This document shows positions 51,310 to 59,696 of a stretch of 64,000 nucleotides of DNA, one piece after another; position 1 is the stretch's first letter, and every line of letters starts with the position of its first letter. Location of the stretch: assembly GCF_042675645.1 (NCBI RefSeq), contig NZ_JBHTJH010000004.1, forward strand, positions 930,001 through 994,000, given 5' to 3'. Both the position numbers and the translations under genes were made by a program. The stretch is from Sungkyunkwania multivorans (GTDB lineage: Bacteria > Bacteroidota > Bacteroidia > Flavobacteriales > Flavobacteriaceae). The notes below the pieces were generated by a model. It did not search any database. It saw only the letters and a list, made by a program, of their open reading frames with translations, and had not been told where the DNA came from.

Positions 51310-51594
51310 ATGGAAGATACTTTATTGAAACATTTTGAAAGTGAGGCTGAAAGGATTTTTAGAAATCATTCGGACAAATACGGGCGATATGCAAAAGAAT
51401 TACCATTACCTCTGAAAATGAAACAGTCCGATGATTTTTTTATAGCTACCATGAATAAAATAAGAAGGTTATCGCTCTTCTATCTGGAAAATACCACTGG
51501 AAACCAAAAAGAGGTTGCCGATTCACTAAGTAGTATAGTGATGTCTTACAACAACAAATGTCTTGAAATGAAGAGATCGATCACGGCCGCTTAA
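51310..51594 (+). CDS. Small helical protein of unknown function
   Basis: 94 aa, charged and helical (HFESEAERIFRNHSDKYGR, FFIATMNKIRRLSLFYLEN). No signal peptide. Located between the two convergent/divergent Dps genes, so a stress-related role is possible but unproven. A long upstream noncoding region precedes it. Confidence 0.55.
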   Translation: MEDTLLKHFESEAERIFRNHSDKYGRYAKELPLPLKMKQSDDFFIATMNKIRRLSLFYLENTTGNQKEVADSLSSIVMSYNNKCLEMKRSITAA

Positions 51595-51692
51595 TCCAAA
51601 TCGCTCAAACGTAATGATGATCAGTAACACAAAACACTACTAGTAGAACGCTAATTAATTTCGAAGATTTAAATCAGGCTGACTTCGCTATA

Positions 51693-52175
51693 TCATTTTA
51701 CAAAGGAAGTGAACATCCAGTTTCTTTTCTCCAAGTCTCTAATCATATCCATCATGATCTCTTCGGTTGCCATGTCTCCTGCCTCTAGTGCGAAGTTGGC
51801 CACATTAAGGAGTGAATCATGGATAATACCGAAGTCTTTCAGCACCTCTTTGACCATTTGTAAGGAACTCAATTCCCCATCAACCTCACCCACCTCAGCC
51901 AAGGCCATAAACTGTTTCAGCGTATAACGCGGCTTAATTCCAAAAACTCGTATCCGTTCTGCAAGAATATCAATATTCTCTTTTACCTTATCATATTCAA
52001 CTTCGAACTGCTGATGCAGCTCAAAGAAATCTGCTCCTTCTACATTCCAATGGAAGTTTCGCAACTTGTGATAATGCACGATATAGTTGGCCATAAGTTT
52101 ATTGATCGCCACGACGATCTCGGCAGTCTCTAAATACGTAAATCCAAGTTTCTTATAGTTTTTTTGCGTTCTCAT
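51693..52175 (-). CDS. Dps-family ferritin-like protein (copy 2)
   Basis: 160 aa. Same ferroxidase pattern as copy 1 (LRNFHWNV, FELHQQFEVEYDKVKENIDILAERI) but clearly diverged elsewhere. Iron-storing DNA-protection cage. Follows the alternative sigma gene after 53 bp on the same strand and is probably controlled together with it. Confidence 0.93.
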   Translation of the reverse strand: MRTQKNYKKLGFTYLETAEIVVAINKLMANYIVHYHKLRNFHWNVEGADFFELHQQFEVEYDKVKENIDILAERIRVFGIKPRYTLKQFMALAEVGEVDGELSSLQMVKEVLKDFGIIHDSLLNVANFALEAGDMATEEIMMDMIRDLEKRNWMFTSFVK

Positions 52176-52228
52176 GTTTCTTCATTTTAAAATGTCCTCA
52201 CCTCAGTATTGTTTTCGAAAGAAGATAT

Positions 52229-53092
52229 CTAACCCAGATACTGTTTCAATGGCTCACTTCTAGAAGAATGTCGCAAACGTTTCACCGCTCGTTCCTTGAT
52301 CTGTCTCACACGCTCGCGTGTTAAATTAACGGTCTCACCAATTTCTGAAAGGCTCATTGGTTGTGGTGTGGCTATTCCAAAGTATAGCCTTACAATACTT
52401 GCCTCTTTATCATCTAATTTGTTAAGCGCCCTATTCACATCTGTCTTTAAAGAATCTTGCATCAATGAACTATCCGGTCTGGGCGAATCGCCATGGTCGA
52501 GAACGCTGTACAACGTGGATGTTTCACCTTCTTTTAGAGGTGCATCGGTAGAAACATGTCTCCGAGAGTTCTTAAGAGATAATTTAACATCTCTGGTGGT
52601 CATGTCCAGTTCCTTTGCGATTTCTTCCTCACTTGGTGGTCGTTGTTTGCTTTGTTCCAGAAAAGAATACGCCTTATTGATCTTGCTTATGCTATTGATC
52701 TTGTTCAATGGCAATCGTACCATCCGCGAATTGTTTGCCAGCGCTTGAAGTATGGATTGTCGAATCCACCAAACGGCATAGGAGATGAACTTAAAACCTC
52801 TGGTCTCGTCAAATCGTTTCGCAGCTTTTACCAGACCGATGTTACCCTCATTGATCAAATCAGAAAGCTTCATGCCTTGATTTTGATATTGTTTTGCAAC
52901 AGAAACCACAAAACGCAAATTAGCATTGACCAGTTTATTCAAAGCAGTATGGCTTCCATCGCGTATTTGTTGCGCCAATTCCACTTCCTCATCTGCGGTG
53001 ATCATTGGGATCTTAGTAATATCCTGAAAATACTTATCCAAGGATTTGGACTCTCTGTTGGTGATCTGACTTGTAATTTTAAGTTGTCTCAT
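52229..53092 (-). CDS. Second primary-like (group 2) sigma-70 factor
   Basis: 287 aa. Region 2 (LVNANLRFVVSVAKQYQNQG, DLINEGNIGLVKAAKRFDETRGFKF, SYAVWWIRQSI), region 3 and region 4 (LSEIGETVNLTRERVRQIKERAVKRLRH) all present; region 1.1 is minimal, as in Bacteroidota RpoD. Sequence departures from typical flavobacterial RpoD (for example NIGLVKAAKRF, DMTTRDVKLSLKNS) point to an accessory paralogue. Neighbouring dps genes suggest a stress regulon. Confidence 0.85.
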   Translation of the reverse strand: MRQLKITSQITNRESKSLDKYFQDITKIPMITADEEVELAQQIRDGSHTALNKLVNANLRFVVSVAKQYQNQGMKLSDLINEGNIGLVKAAKRFDETRGFKFISYAVWWIRQSILQALANNSRMVRLPLNKINSISKINKAYSFLEQSKQRPPSEEEIAKELDMTTRDVKLSLKNSRRHVSTDAPLKEGETSTLYSVLDHGDSPRPDSSLMQDSLKTDVNRALNKLDDKEASIVRLYFGIATPQPMSLSEIGETVNLTRERVRQIKERAVKRLRHSSRSEPLKQYLG

Positions 53093-53460
53093 ACGTTTTT
53101 TTTGTTATGGTTATAATAAAGGTGATACACAGGACCTTGCTATTTTTAGCAAGCGTGATTTATTTATAAAGGCATTAAAATTTAATTATAACTGCTACTT
53201 TGGCTAGAAATAAGATGAAGCCGCAGCCATTTTTGGGACTTAAATCTTGACTTCTACATAAAAACCTGATAGCTCAGGTAGTGGGAGGTATGCATCTGCT
53301 GGTTTGGCTTCTAAAAATTAAGTATTCAAAACTAAAGATGTGATTAGTACTTTCTTTGAACATAGAAGGTTTGATGTATTTTGTTAATTAATTTTGAAGT
53401 GTACCTTAGAACTTATCTCATAGGGTAAAAGCGAATAGATGCAAAAGTGATTTATTGAAT
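53093..53460. other. Noncoding region upstream of the sigma gene
   Basis: About 370 bp, AT-rich. Contains a small hairpin ACCTGA/TCAGGT (53264-53279) that, on the minus strand, is followed by a short T-run and may terminate the small gene at 53461. Nothing else recognised; it must also hold the sigma gene promoter. Confidence 0.4.
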
Positions 53461-53652
53461 CTATTTCGAAATCACACAGTCTTTACAATCTTTCGTCGCA
53501 CCGTAGTAGGTTTCCCGATACTTGTACAATGTTCTAATGGGAATACCAACGAGGTTTTTAGTAATGTAAGTGACATTGGTAGTGAGCATCCCCATTCTCT
53601 TACTATATCGTTTTTCCGTTTTTGTTTTTCTTTTGATTGAAATAAGTTTCAT
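53461..53652 (-). CDS. Small basic protein (63 aa), unknown function
   Basis: MKLISIKRKTKTEKRYSKRMG at the start (very basic), and a C-terminal CKDC pair (KDCKDCVISK) after LYKYRETYYG. Probably cytosolic. The Lys/Arg-rich start and a CxxC suggest nucleic acid or metal contact. It lies upstream of the sigma gene on the same strand. Family not identified. Confidence 0.5.
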   Translation of the reverse strand: MKLISIKRKTKTEKRYSKRMGMLTTNVTYITKNLVGIPIRTLYKYRETYYGATKDCKDCVISK

Positions 53653-53733
53653 GGCAGATATTGTTTCTTGTTATATGTTAACAACTTTTTTCCTTTATCC
53701 AAGAAAATAACGTTAATGTATTGTTAAACAGCC

Positions 53734-53766
53734 TTGATGGTTACCACATATCATTTTGTAACTTTA
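53734..53766 (+). promoter_or_regulatory. Candidate promoter of the gene at 53773
   Basis: TTG (53734-53736), 22-bp spacer, TAACTTTA (53759-53766; one mismatch to TAnnTTTG). The same TAACTTTAT string precedes the dodecin gene (48683) and pckA (20902). The box ends only 6 bp before the ATG, so the transcript may be leaderless. Confidence 0.35.
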
Positions 53767-53772
53767 TAGAAT

Positions 53773-54201
53773 ATGGAACAGTCAGAATTGCATAAGGGAT
53801 TCATAAAAAGTACCATCCAGAAGGTAGAAATGGCTTTGCTGGTCACGAAACTAACACATCATCCGCCATGCACAGCACTATTGAAGACACAGCAGGTGGG
53901 AGATGATGGTATCATCTGGTTCTTATGTCAAAAACAAGGTCAAGAGACTCAAAATTTGAGAATCTCAAATAAAGCGATGTTGGTCTATAACGAACCTAGC
54001 AAGGAGCTTTTTTTAAATCTTTTTGGTATTTGTTCGATTGAAGACGATGAAGAAGTACTTAACGTTATTTTTGAAGCGAACCATCCATTTGACCAAGAAA
54101 ATAATCTCGTAGCGCTTCGCTTCAAAACCCTGCTTGCAACAACTTGGGATTTCATCGAACAAAAGTCCGTAACCATTTTCGAGGATGGTTTTATAGGCTA
54201 A
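53773..54201 (+). CDS. Pyridoxamine-5'-phosphate-oxidase-like protein (tentative)
   Basis: 142 aa. Opening helix followed by strands MALLVTKLTHHPPCTALLKTQ split at residues about 19-38, DDGIIWFLCQKQG and RISNKAMLVYNEPSKELFL match the small FMN-binding split-barrel (general stress protein 26-like) fold. Cofactor binding is not proven. Stands between the sigma locus and the patatin gene. Confidence 0.6.
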   Translation: MEQSELHKGFIKSTIQKVEMALLVTKLTHHPPCTALLKTQQVGDDGIIWFLCQKQGQETQNLRISNKAMLVYNEPSKELFLNLFGICSIEDDEEVLNVIFEANHPFDQENNLVALRFKTLLATTWDFIEQKSVTIFEDGFIG

Positions 54202-54204
54202 AGT

Positions 54205-54993
54205 TTACAGGTCTATGGTCATGCTATTTGCACAATCGTATCCAATATCAAATAGTTTCTTTGCGTTGGATGTATCGAGAATATCATATTCGCAGAGATC
54301 CAATGGCTGAATAAAGAGATCACATTCTTTCTTATTTTTTCGGGTATTGGACTTGTCGTTTAATTGAAAGGTGCGAATGGCCACATCTATTAGATTGCTA
54401 AAGCTTTCTACCTCTTGGACAGGACTAATATCCACTCCGATAACTTTTTTGCAATTATCTCTTAAAGGTTGCACTGGCAAATTGTCAAAGAGGCCTCCAT
54501 CTACATACGTATACTCGCCGATGGTCACAGGGGAGAATAGTACAGGAATAGAGGCGGAGGCCATCACGGCGGTTATCAAAGAACCAGAATTGTGATATTC
54601 GACCTTTCCAACGTTTAAGTTAGAGAGCGTTACCCAAAACGGAATTTCTAGATCATCGAAACTGTCGCTGGGCAAGTGTTCGGAAAGGAATCCTTCCAGC
54701 TTATCGAAATTGAGCAGCCCCATTTTTGGAATTTGGAAAGAGGTGAAGTCGAGAAGGTCATAGTCTTGCATCAGTTGCATCACCTCTTTTGGCGCTTTCC
54801 CCGATGCGATCATGCAGCCTACGATAGCTCCTGCACTCACACCAGAGACAGCTTCTACTTGAATGTTGGCCTCTTTCAAAGCCTGCAATACTCCAAGATG
54901 TGCAAAACCACGGGTGCCGCCACCTCCAAGCGCTACGCCTATGTCATAAGGTCTGGATTCAAAAGATTTCGATATTTTTTTGATGAGATCCAT
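54205..54993 (-). CDS. Patatin-like phospholipase
   Basis: 262 aa. Oxyanion loop GGGGTRGFAHLG (23-34), nucleophile Ser53 in GVSAG, and catalytic Asp in VDGGLFDN. Ser/Asp dyad lipid acyl hydrolase without signal peptide. The frame is open 41 codons further upstream into the corA gene; the ATG at 54993 gives MDLIKKISKSF and avoids that overlap. Lies 7 bp after the corA stop, so the two are co-transcribed. Confidence 0.9.
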   Translation of the reverse strand: MDLIKKISKSFESRPYDIGVALGGGGTRGFAHLGVLQALKEANIQVEAVSGVSAGAIVGCMIASGKAPKEVMQLMQDYDLLDFTSFQIPKMGLLNFDKLEGFLSEHLPSDSFDDLEIPFWVTLSNLNVGKVEYHNSGSLITAVMASASIPVLFSPVTIGEYTYVDGGLFDNLPVQPLRDNCKKVIGVDISPVQEVESFSNLIDVAIRTFQLNDKSNTRKNKKECDLFIQPLDLCEYDILDTSNAKKLFDIGYDCANSMTIDL

Positions 54994-55000
54994 ATGATTG

Positions 55001-56092
55001 CTATGAGAGCCACTTTTTCTTTTTGAAATAGAATAGCAGGGCGATAAAAATACTAAGCATAATACCCCACAATACATAATAACCGTATTTGTACTGTAAC
55101 TCGGGCATATGCTCAAAATTCATTCCGTAGATACCCGCGATAAACGTAAGGGGTATAAAGATGGTGGCGATAATGGTAAGCACTTTCATAATGCTGTTCA
55201 TCTTATTGCTTATAGTGGTCATGTACATGTCCATAAGCCCCCAGATCATTTCGCGATAGACGTCGATGTTCTCGTTGATGTGTACCACATGGTCCTGAAG
55301 GTCTCTCAAATAGTCCCGTGTCTTCTCATAGATCAGATTGCTTTCGGACTTCACCAATCGCCCGATGACCTCTCTCGATGGTAGTATGTTTCTTCGCACC
55401 CTCAGAATGTCGTGTTTTAGGGTTTGGATGTCTCTCGTGATGGTTTCTTGTACATTTTCGGTGAACAGGTCATCTTCCAGTTGCTCTACCCGTTCTCCGA
55501 TGGTATCTACGATCACAAAGTAATTATCTACGATGGCATCCATCAAAGCGAATGCCAAGTAGTCCGAATCCACATTGCGCAGGCGACTTTTTTCATCTTT
55601 CAAACGTAACCGTACAGTATCGAAGAGGTCATCTTCAGATTCTTGAAAGGTGATCACATAATCCTCTCCCAAAACAATAGAGATGTGCTCTACCACAAAA
55701 TCACCATTCGCATCAAAGTAAAGCATTTTGAGCACCACGAAGAGATAGGATTCATATTCATCGATCTTAGGTCGTTGTTCGGTGTTAACAATGTCTTCTA
55801 AGATCAAAGGATGAAGATTATAGTGTTTTCCAATGGCCATGATCTCATTTGCGTGGCCAAGACCGTTCACATTGATCCATGTGATGCGGTCGTTCCCCTT
55901 AAACTCAAAGATCTTTTGTATTTCATCGGTATGAAATAAGTTATATTCCGTCTTGGTATAATCATGAACCTCGAGTTTCGTCTCTTTAAATTCCTTCTCT
56001 CCAACATAGACCACCGCTCCAGGTGCCTGTCCTAAATGCTTGGAGCTCCTTTTCTTTCTCTTGGGTCTTTTAGGGTGTTTTTTATTGCTCAT
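55001..56092 (-). CDS. corA: CorA-family magnesium/cobalt transporter
   Basis: 363 aa. Long cytosolic funnel domain, then two C-terminal membrane helices (about 300-320 and 336-356) with the pore motif GIYGMNF. The Gly-Met-Asn triad is diagnostic. An N-terminal basic patch KKHPKRPKRKKRSSK is unusual. Imports Mg2+ or related divalent ions. Followed by the patatin gene. Confidence 0.95.
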   Translation of the reverse strand: MSNKKHPKRPKRKKRSSKHLGQAPGAVVYVGEKEFKETKLEVHDYTKTEYNLFHTDEIQKIFEFKGNDRITWINVNGLGHANEIMAIGKHYNLHPLILEDIVNTEQRPKIDEYESYLFVVLKMLYFDANGDFVVEHISIVLGEDYVITFQESEDDLFDTVRLRLKDEKSRLRNVDSDYLAFALMDAIVDNYFVIVDTIGERVEQLEDDLFTENVQETITRDIQTLKHDILRVRRNILPSREVIGRLVKSESNLIYEKTRDYLRDLQDHVVHINENIDVYREMIWGLMDMYMTTISNKMNSIMKVLTIIATIFIPLTFIAGIYGMNFEHMPELQYKYGYYVLWGIMLSIFIALLFYFKKKKWLS

Positions 56093-56281
56093 GAAATATC
56101 ATTTTAGGCAACGCCTAGTATAGGTAATTCAAACCCTAAAGTACATACTAATTTCTCAATATAAAAAAGCTGCCAAAGTGATAACGAAAATTTTAGGAGA
56201 GGGAGGTAGGAGTTTTACCTTTTCGATTGTTCTATATAAAAGAATGACTTTAAATTTAATCATTAATCAAAACCATAAATT

Positions 56282-56758
56282 ATGAAAACTCTGCTTTTTA
56301 GAATGCTGCTAGTTGTTTTATCTATTTCATTGATGTCCTCTACCTGTTCCTCCGATGATGATGACATCATCGATAATAGCCAGGAGATCGCCGCCGTAAA
56401 AAATACTGCTGAAGACGGTACTTGGCGTATTACAAGTTTTGTTGATTCTGGTCAAGATGAAACTAACGATTTCAATGACTATAATTTCACGTTTGCTTCA
56501 GACGGTACGCTTACGGCGACCAATGGAAGCAATACCGTTACTGGTACTTGGTCGGTCACCGATGATAGTAACAGCAGTAGCAGCAGTAGTAGTGATGATA
56601 TCGACTTCAATATTGCATTTCCAGTACCTGCCACCAGTGTTTTTGAAGATTTGAATGACGACTGGGACATTGTCAGTTATAGTGCCGCTAAAATTAGCCT
56701 TATCGATATCAGTGGTGGAAATGGAGGAACAGATACTTTGGTGTTTGAAAAGAATTAG
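56282..56758 (+). CDS. Lipoprotein, lipocalin-like
   Basis: 158 aa. Lipobox SSTC (Cys22), then SSDDDD, a surface-export signal. The mature part DGTWRITSF, YNFTFASDGTLTAT, GTWSVTDD resembles the lipocalin-like lipoprotein family; a serine run (about residues 96-103) interrupts it, encoded by AGC/AGT repeats. Function unknown. A terminator lies 90 bp downstream. Confidence 0.75.
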   Translation: MKTLLFRMLLVVLSISLMSSTCSSDDDDIIDNSQEIAAVKNTAEDGTWRITSFVDSGQDETNDFNDYNFTFASDGTLTATNGSNTVTGTWSVTDDSNSSSSSSSDDIDFNIAFPVPATSVFEDLNDDWDIVSYSAAKISLIDISGGNGGTDTLVFEKN

Positions 56759-56847
56759 CGACCAGCCAAAGTATATTCACACCCTTTTTGCTATCCAGAT
56801 CCTTAAGCGGCAACAGCGGTTTGTCAGTTAGTTAATTTGTTTGTGGA

Positions 56848-56887
56848 AAGCTTGTCCTTAAATCTTTCTTAGGGACAAGCTTCTTTA
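56848..56887 (+). terminator. Probable intrinsic terminator
   Basis: AAGCTTGTCC (56848-56857) pairs perfectly with GGACAAGCTT (56873-56882) across a 15-nt loop, followed by the T-rich CTTTA. It serves the lipoprotein gene upstream. Confidence 0.65.
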
Positions 56888-56990
56888 TCGTTCCTGTCCT
56901 GTGCGCTCCTATGTCATATGCCTTTTAAACAGTTGATTTGGGTCAATGTAAATTTTTTCAAAAAAAACGCTTTCAAATTCGCTTTTTATT

Positions 56991-56998
56991 TACATTTG
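56991..56998 (+). promoter_or_regulatory. Candidate -7 box for the polyamine operon
   Basis: TACATTTG is an exact TAnnTTTG match, with TTTC (56971-56974) in place of the -33 TTTG. A start near 57003 would give a 278-nt leader before the decarboxylase gene, enclosing the Arg-rich ORF at 57041. Confidence 0.4.
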
Positions 56999-57040
56999 TT
57001 TTGATAATGCGTCACATTAAGTTACGCATTGCCTATACCG

Positions 57041-57211
57041 ATGAAAACTTTTTTCATATTCGGGCTTAGGAGGATAAAGAGGTCTACTCCAAAAGCTGCC
57101 CTAGGGATTGGGAACCGAATTCAAAGGCTGACCTCTGAAACCTTTACCATTTTCCGTTTTTTAAGACGAATACCTTTCGTGCCCTACACCGTGTTCATTT
57201 TCCGTATTTGA
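57041..57211 (+). CDS. Arg-rich upstream ORF (56 aa) in the leader of the arginine decarboxylase gene
   Basis: Begins MKTFFIFGLRRIKRSTPK and ends PYTVFIFRI, 56 aa, 9 of them Arg (AGG five times in the first half alone counting neighbours). It lies between a -7 box at 56991 and the arginine decarboxylase start at 57281. A regulatory leader peptide for a gene that consumes arginine is possible. It may also be a chance ORF; conservation must decide. Confidence 0.35.
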   Translation: MKTFFIFGLRRIKRSTPKAALGIGNRIQRLTSETFTIFRFLRRIPFVPYTVFIFRI

Positions 57212-57280
57212 TATTGAATTGATGTTCGTTGCAACTCGCAACATATTTCATATTCATAAAAACTTTTTCAAATACGCATA

Positions 57281-58735
57281 ATGAAAACTAAATACATCGA
57301 TTTGATCGAGCAGACCTTCGATTTTCCACAAGAAGAGTTCAAGCTCGAAAACAACCAGTTATATTTTCACGGCATCGACCTTATGAAGTTGATCGCCCAA
57401 TATGGAGCACCCTTAAAATTTACCTATTTGCCTAAGATCTCTGATAATATCAATCGGGCAAAGGATTGGTTTGCGCAGGCGATGACAGAAAATAATTATC
57501 AGGGCAACTATCATTATTGTTATTGTACAAAAAGCTCCCATTTTAGCCATGTGCTAAATGAAGCGCTAAAGAATGACATACATATCGAGACCTCTTCCGC
57601 TTTTGATATCGACATTGTTGAAAGACTCAAGGAAGCAGGAAAAATAAAAGATGATACCTATGTGGTCTGCAATGGTTTCAAAAGAGATCAGTATATTCAA
57701 AATATAGCACGACTTATCAACAAGGGGCATCAAAATTGTATACCGATCATCGATAACTACGAAGAGTTGTCACTATTAAGTAGTACTATTGAAGGCAACT
57801 TTGAAGTAGGCATTCGTATTGCTTCTGAAGAGGAGCCTAAGTTTGAGTTCTACACCTCACGATTGGGTATCGGATACAAAAATATCGTTCCATTCTACAA
57901 TAATCAGCTTAAGGATCATCCCAGAGCGAAGCTTAAGATGTTGCATTTCTTTATCAATACGGGAATTCGCGATACGGCTTACTATTGGAACGAATTATTG
58001 AAGTGCATGAAGGTGTATATCAACCTCAAGAAAATATGCCCTTCATTGGATAGCTTAAATATCGGTGGTGGCTTTCCGATCAAGAATTCCTTGGCCTTCG
58101 ACTATGATTATAGTTATATGGTGAGAGAGATCATCAATCAGATACAGCAAGCATGTGACGAGGCAGGAGTCGCTGTGCCACATATCTTTACCGAATTTGG
58201 CAGCTATACGGTTGGCGAAAGTGGCGGAGCGATCTACGAGGTATTATATCAGAAACAGCAGAATGACCGTGAAAAATGGAACATGATCAACTCTTCATTT
58301 ATCACGACCATGCCAGATACGTGGGCGATAAACAAGCGCTTTATCATGCTTGCGCTCAATCGCTGGAATGAGGAATACGAACGTGTGCTTTTGGGCGGAC
58401 TCACTTGTGATAGTGATGATTATTACAACTCTGAGCAACATATGAATGCCATCTATCTGCCAAAATATAAAAAGGAAAAACCGCTATACATTGGATTTTT
58501 CAATACAGGGGCGTACCAAGAAACGATAGGTGGTTTTGGCGGACTTCAGCATTGCTTGATCCCACAGCCCAAACATGTGCTCATCGACAGGGATGAGGAA
58601 GGGAAATTGACAACGAGCTTGTTTGCACCGCAACAGACGTCAGATCAATTGCTTGGAATTCTTGGATATGAAACGACTGAGAAAAGAGCATCCGAAACCA
58701 CTATTAATATGGTGCCGGTCGATTCTCAAATCTAA
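57281..58735 (+). CDS. speA: Arginine decarboxylase, PLP type III fold (SpeA-like)
   Basis: 484 aa. Alanine-racemase-like barrel with PLP lysine Lys84 in YCTKSSHFSH, the glycine loop LNIGGGFP near 262-269 and the C-terminal GGLTCDSDD cysteine loop. Shorter than E. coli SpeA (658 aa), as is usual in Bacteroidota. Decarboxylates arginine to agmatine. The next gene is agmatinase, which fixes the substrate as arginine. Confidence 0.9.
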   Translation: MKTKYIDLIEQTFDFPQEEFKLENNQLYFHGIDLMKLIAQYGAPLKFTYLPKISDNINRAKDWFAQAMTENNYQGNYHYCYCTKSSHFSHVLNEALKNDIHIETSSAFDIDIVERLKEAGKIKDDTYVVCNGFKRDQYIQNIARLINKGHQNCIPIIDNYEELSLLSSTIEGNFEVGIRIASEEEPKFEFYTSRLGIGYKNIVPFYNNQLKDHPRAKLKMLHFFINTGIRDTAYYWNELLKCMKVYINLKKICPSLDSLNIGGGFPIKNSLAFDYDYSYMVREIINQIQQACDEAGVAVPHIFTEFGSYTVGESGGAIYEVLYQKQQNDREKWNMINSSFITTMPDTWAINKRFIMLALNRWNEEYERVLLGGLTCDSDDYYNSEQHMNAIYLPKYKKEKPLYIGFFNTGAYQETIGGFGGLQHCLIPQPKHVLIDRDEEGKLTTSLFAPQQTSDQLLGILGYETTEKRASETTINMVPVDSQI

Positions 58736-58754
58736 ATTAGTTAAGTAGTAACAA

Positions 58755-59696
58755 ATGAAAACGACAAGAACATTTGCGGGAATACCTGAGGTCAATTCGA
58801 AAAACGAGACCGCCAAAGTAGTGTTGATCCCGGTACCTTTCGACGGGACAAGTACTTGGGGTAAAGGTGCTGACAAAGGCCCGGAAGCCTTTCTGGATGC
58901 CTCCGAACAACTAGAATTATATGACATCGAAACAGATAGCGAAGTATATAAGCAAGGTATCTATCTGGCGGACGCTATCACCGAAAATGAGCGGCCTGAA
59001 GATATGGTGGCTGCGGTTCATGCTATTTCGAAAAGTTACATCAAGCGTAAAAAATTTGTAACCATGGTAGGGGGAGAGCATTCTATCTCTATCGGTGCAA
59101 TAAGAGCATTCAACGAATGTTTTGAAGACTTGACCGTGCTTCAGATCGATGCTCATGCCGACCTCAGAAAAGAGTATGAAGGCTCGCAATTCAATCATGC
59201 CTGTGCACTATACGAGGCCAATCAGCAGACCAATTTGGTGCAGATCGGCATTCGTAGTATGGACTCCTCGGAGAAAAGTGTGATGAATATGGAACAGGTC
59301 TTTTTTGCTCACGAGATGGTCAATGATGACTTTTGGATGGACGCTGCCATCGATCTAATGACCGATAACGTATATATTACATTCGATCTTGATGCCTTTG
59401 ACCCATCCATTCTTCCTTCGACGGGAACTCCAGAGCCTGGAGGACTCTTTTGGTATGAAACACTCGAATTTTTGAAAAAGGTGTTCGAGGAAAAGAATGT
59501 GGTGGGTTTTGATATAGTTGAGTTATGCCCGAATCCAAATGAAAAGGCATCGGATTTCATCGCAGCCAAACTCTATTACAAGATGCTTTCCTATAAGTTT
59601 GAACAACAGGATATGGTGACCGAGGATGATGGCGCCTTCGAAATAGATGAAGTGAAAAGAAACAAATTAGAATTTGACGAATACGATGAGCAATAG
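58755..59696 (+). CDS. speB: Agmatinase (ureohydrolase)
   Basis: 313 aa. All manganese ligands of the arginase fold are visible: His109 (GGEHS), Asp132/His134/Asp136 (DAHAD), Asp211/Asp213 (DLDAFDP). Converts agmatine to putrescine and urea. Sits 19 bp after the decarboxylase stop and overlaps the next gene by 11 bp. Confidence 0.95.
   Translation: MKTTRTFAGIPEVNSKNETAKVVLIPVPFDGTSTWGKGADKGPEAFLDASEQLELYDIETDSEVYKQGIYLADAITENERPEDMVAAVHAISKSYIKRKKFVTMVGGEHSISIGAIRAFNECFEDLTVLQIDAHADLRKEYEGSQFNHACALYEANQQTNLVQIGIRSMDSSEKSVMNMEQVFFAHEMVNDDFWMDAAIDLMTDNVYITFDLDAFDPSILPSTGTPEPGGLFWYETLEFLKKVFEEKNVVGFDIVELCPNPNEKASDFIAAKLYYKMLSYKFEQQDMVTEDDGAFEIDEVKRNKLEFDEYDEQ

Noticed and set aside
54994..55116. 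41-codon upstream extension of the patatin gene with a hydrophobic stretch
   Set aside because: It lies inside the end of corA; the hydrophobic stretch is the corA membrane helix read in another frame.
56572..56592. AGC/AGT microsatellite
   Set aside because: It simply encodes the serine run of the lipoprotein at 56282; possibly length-variable, but no evidence of phase variation.
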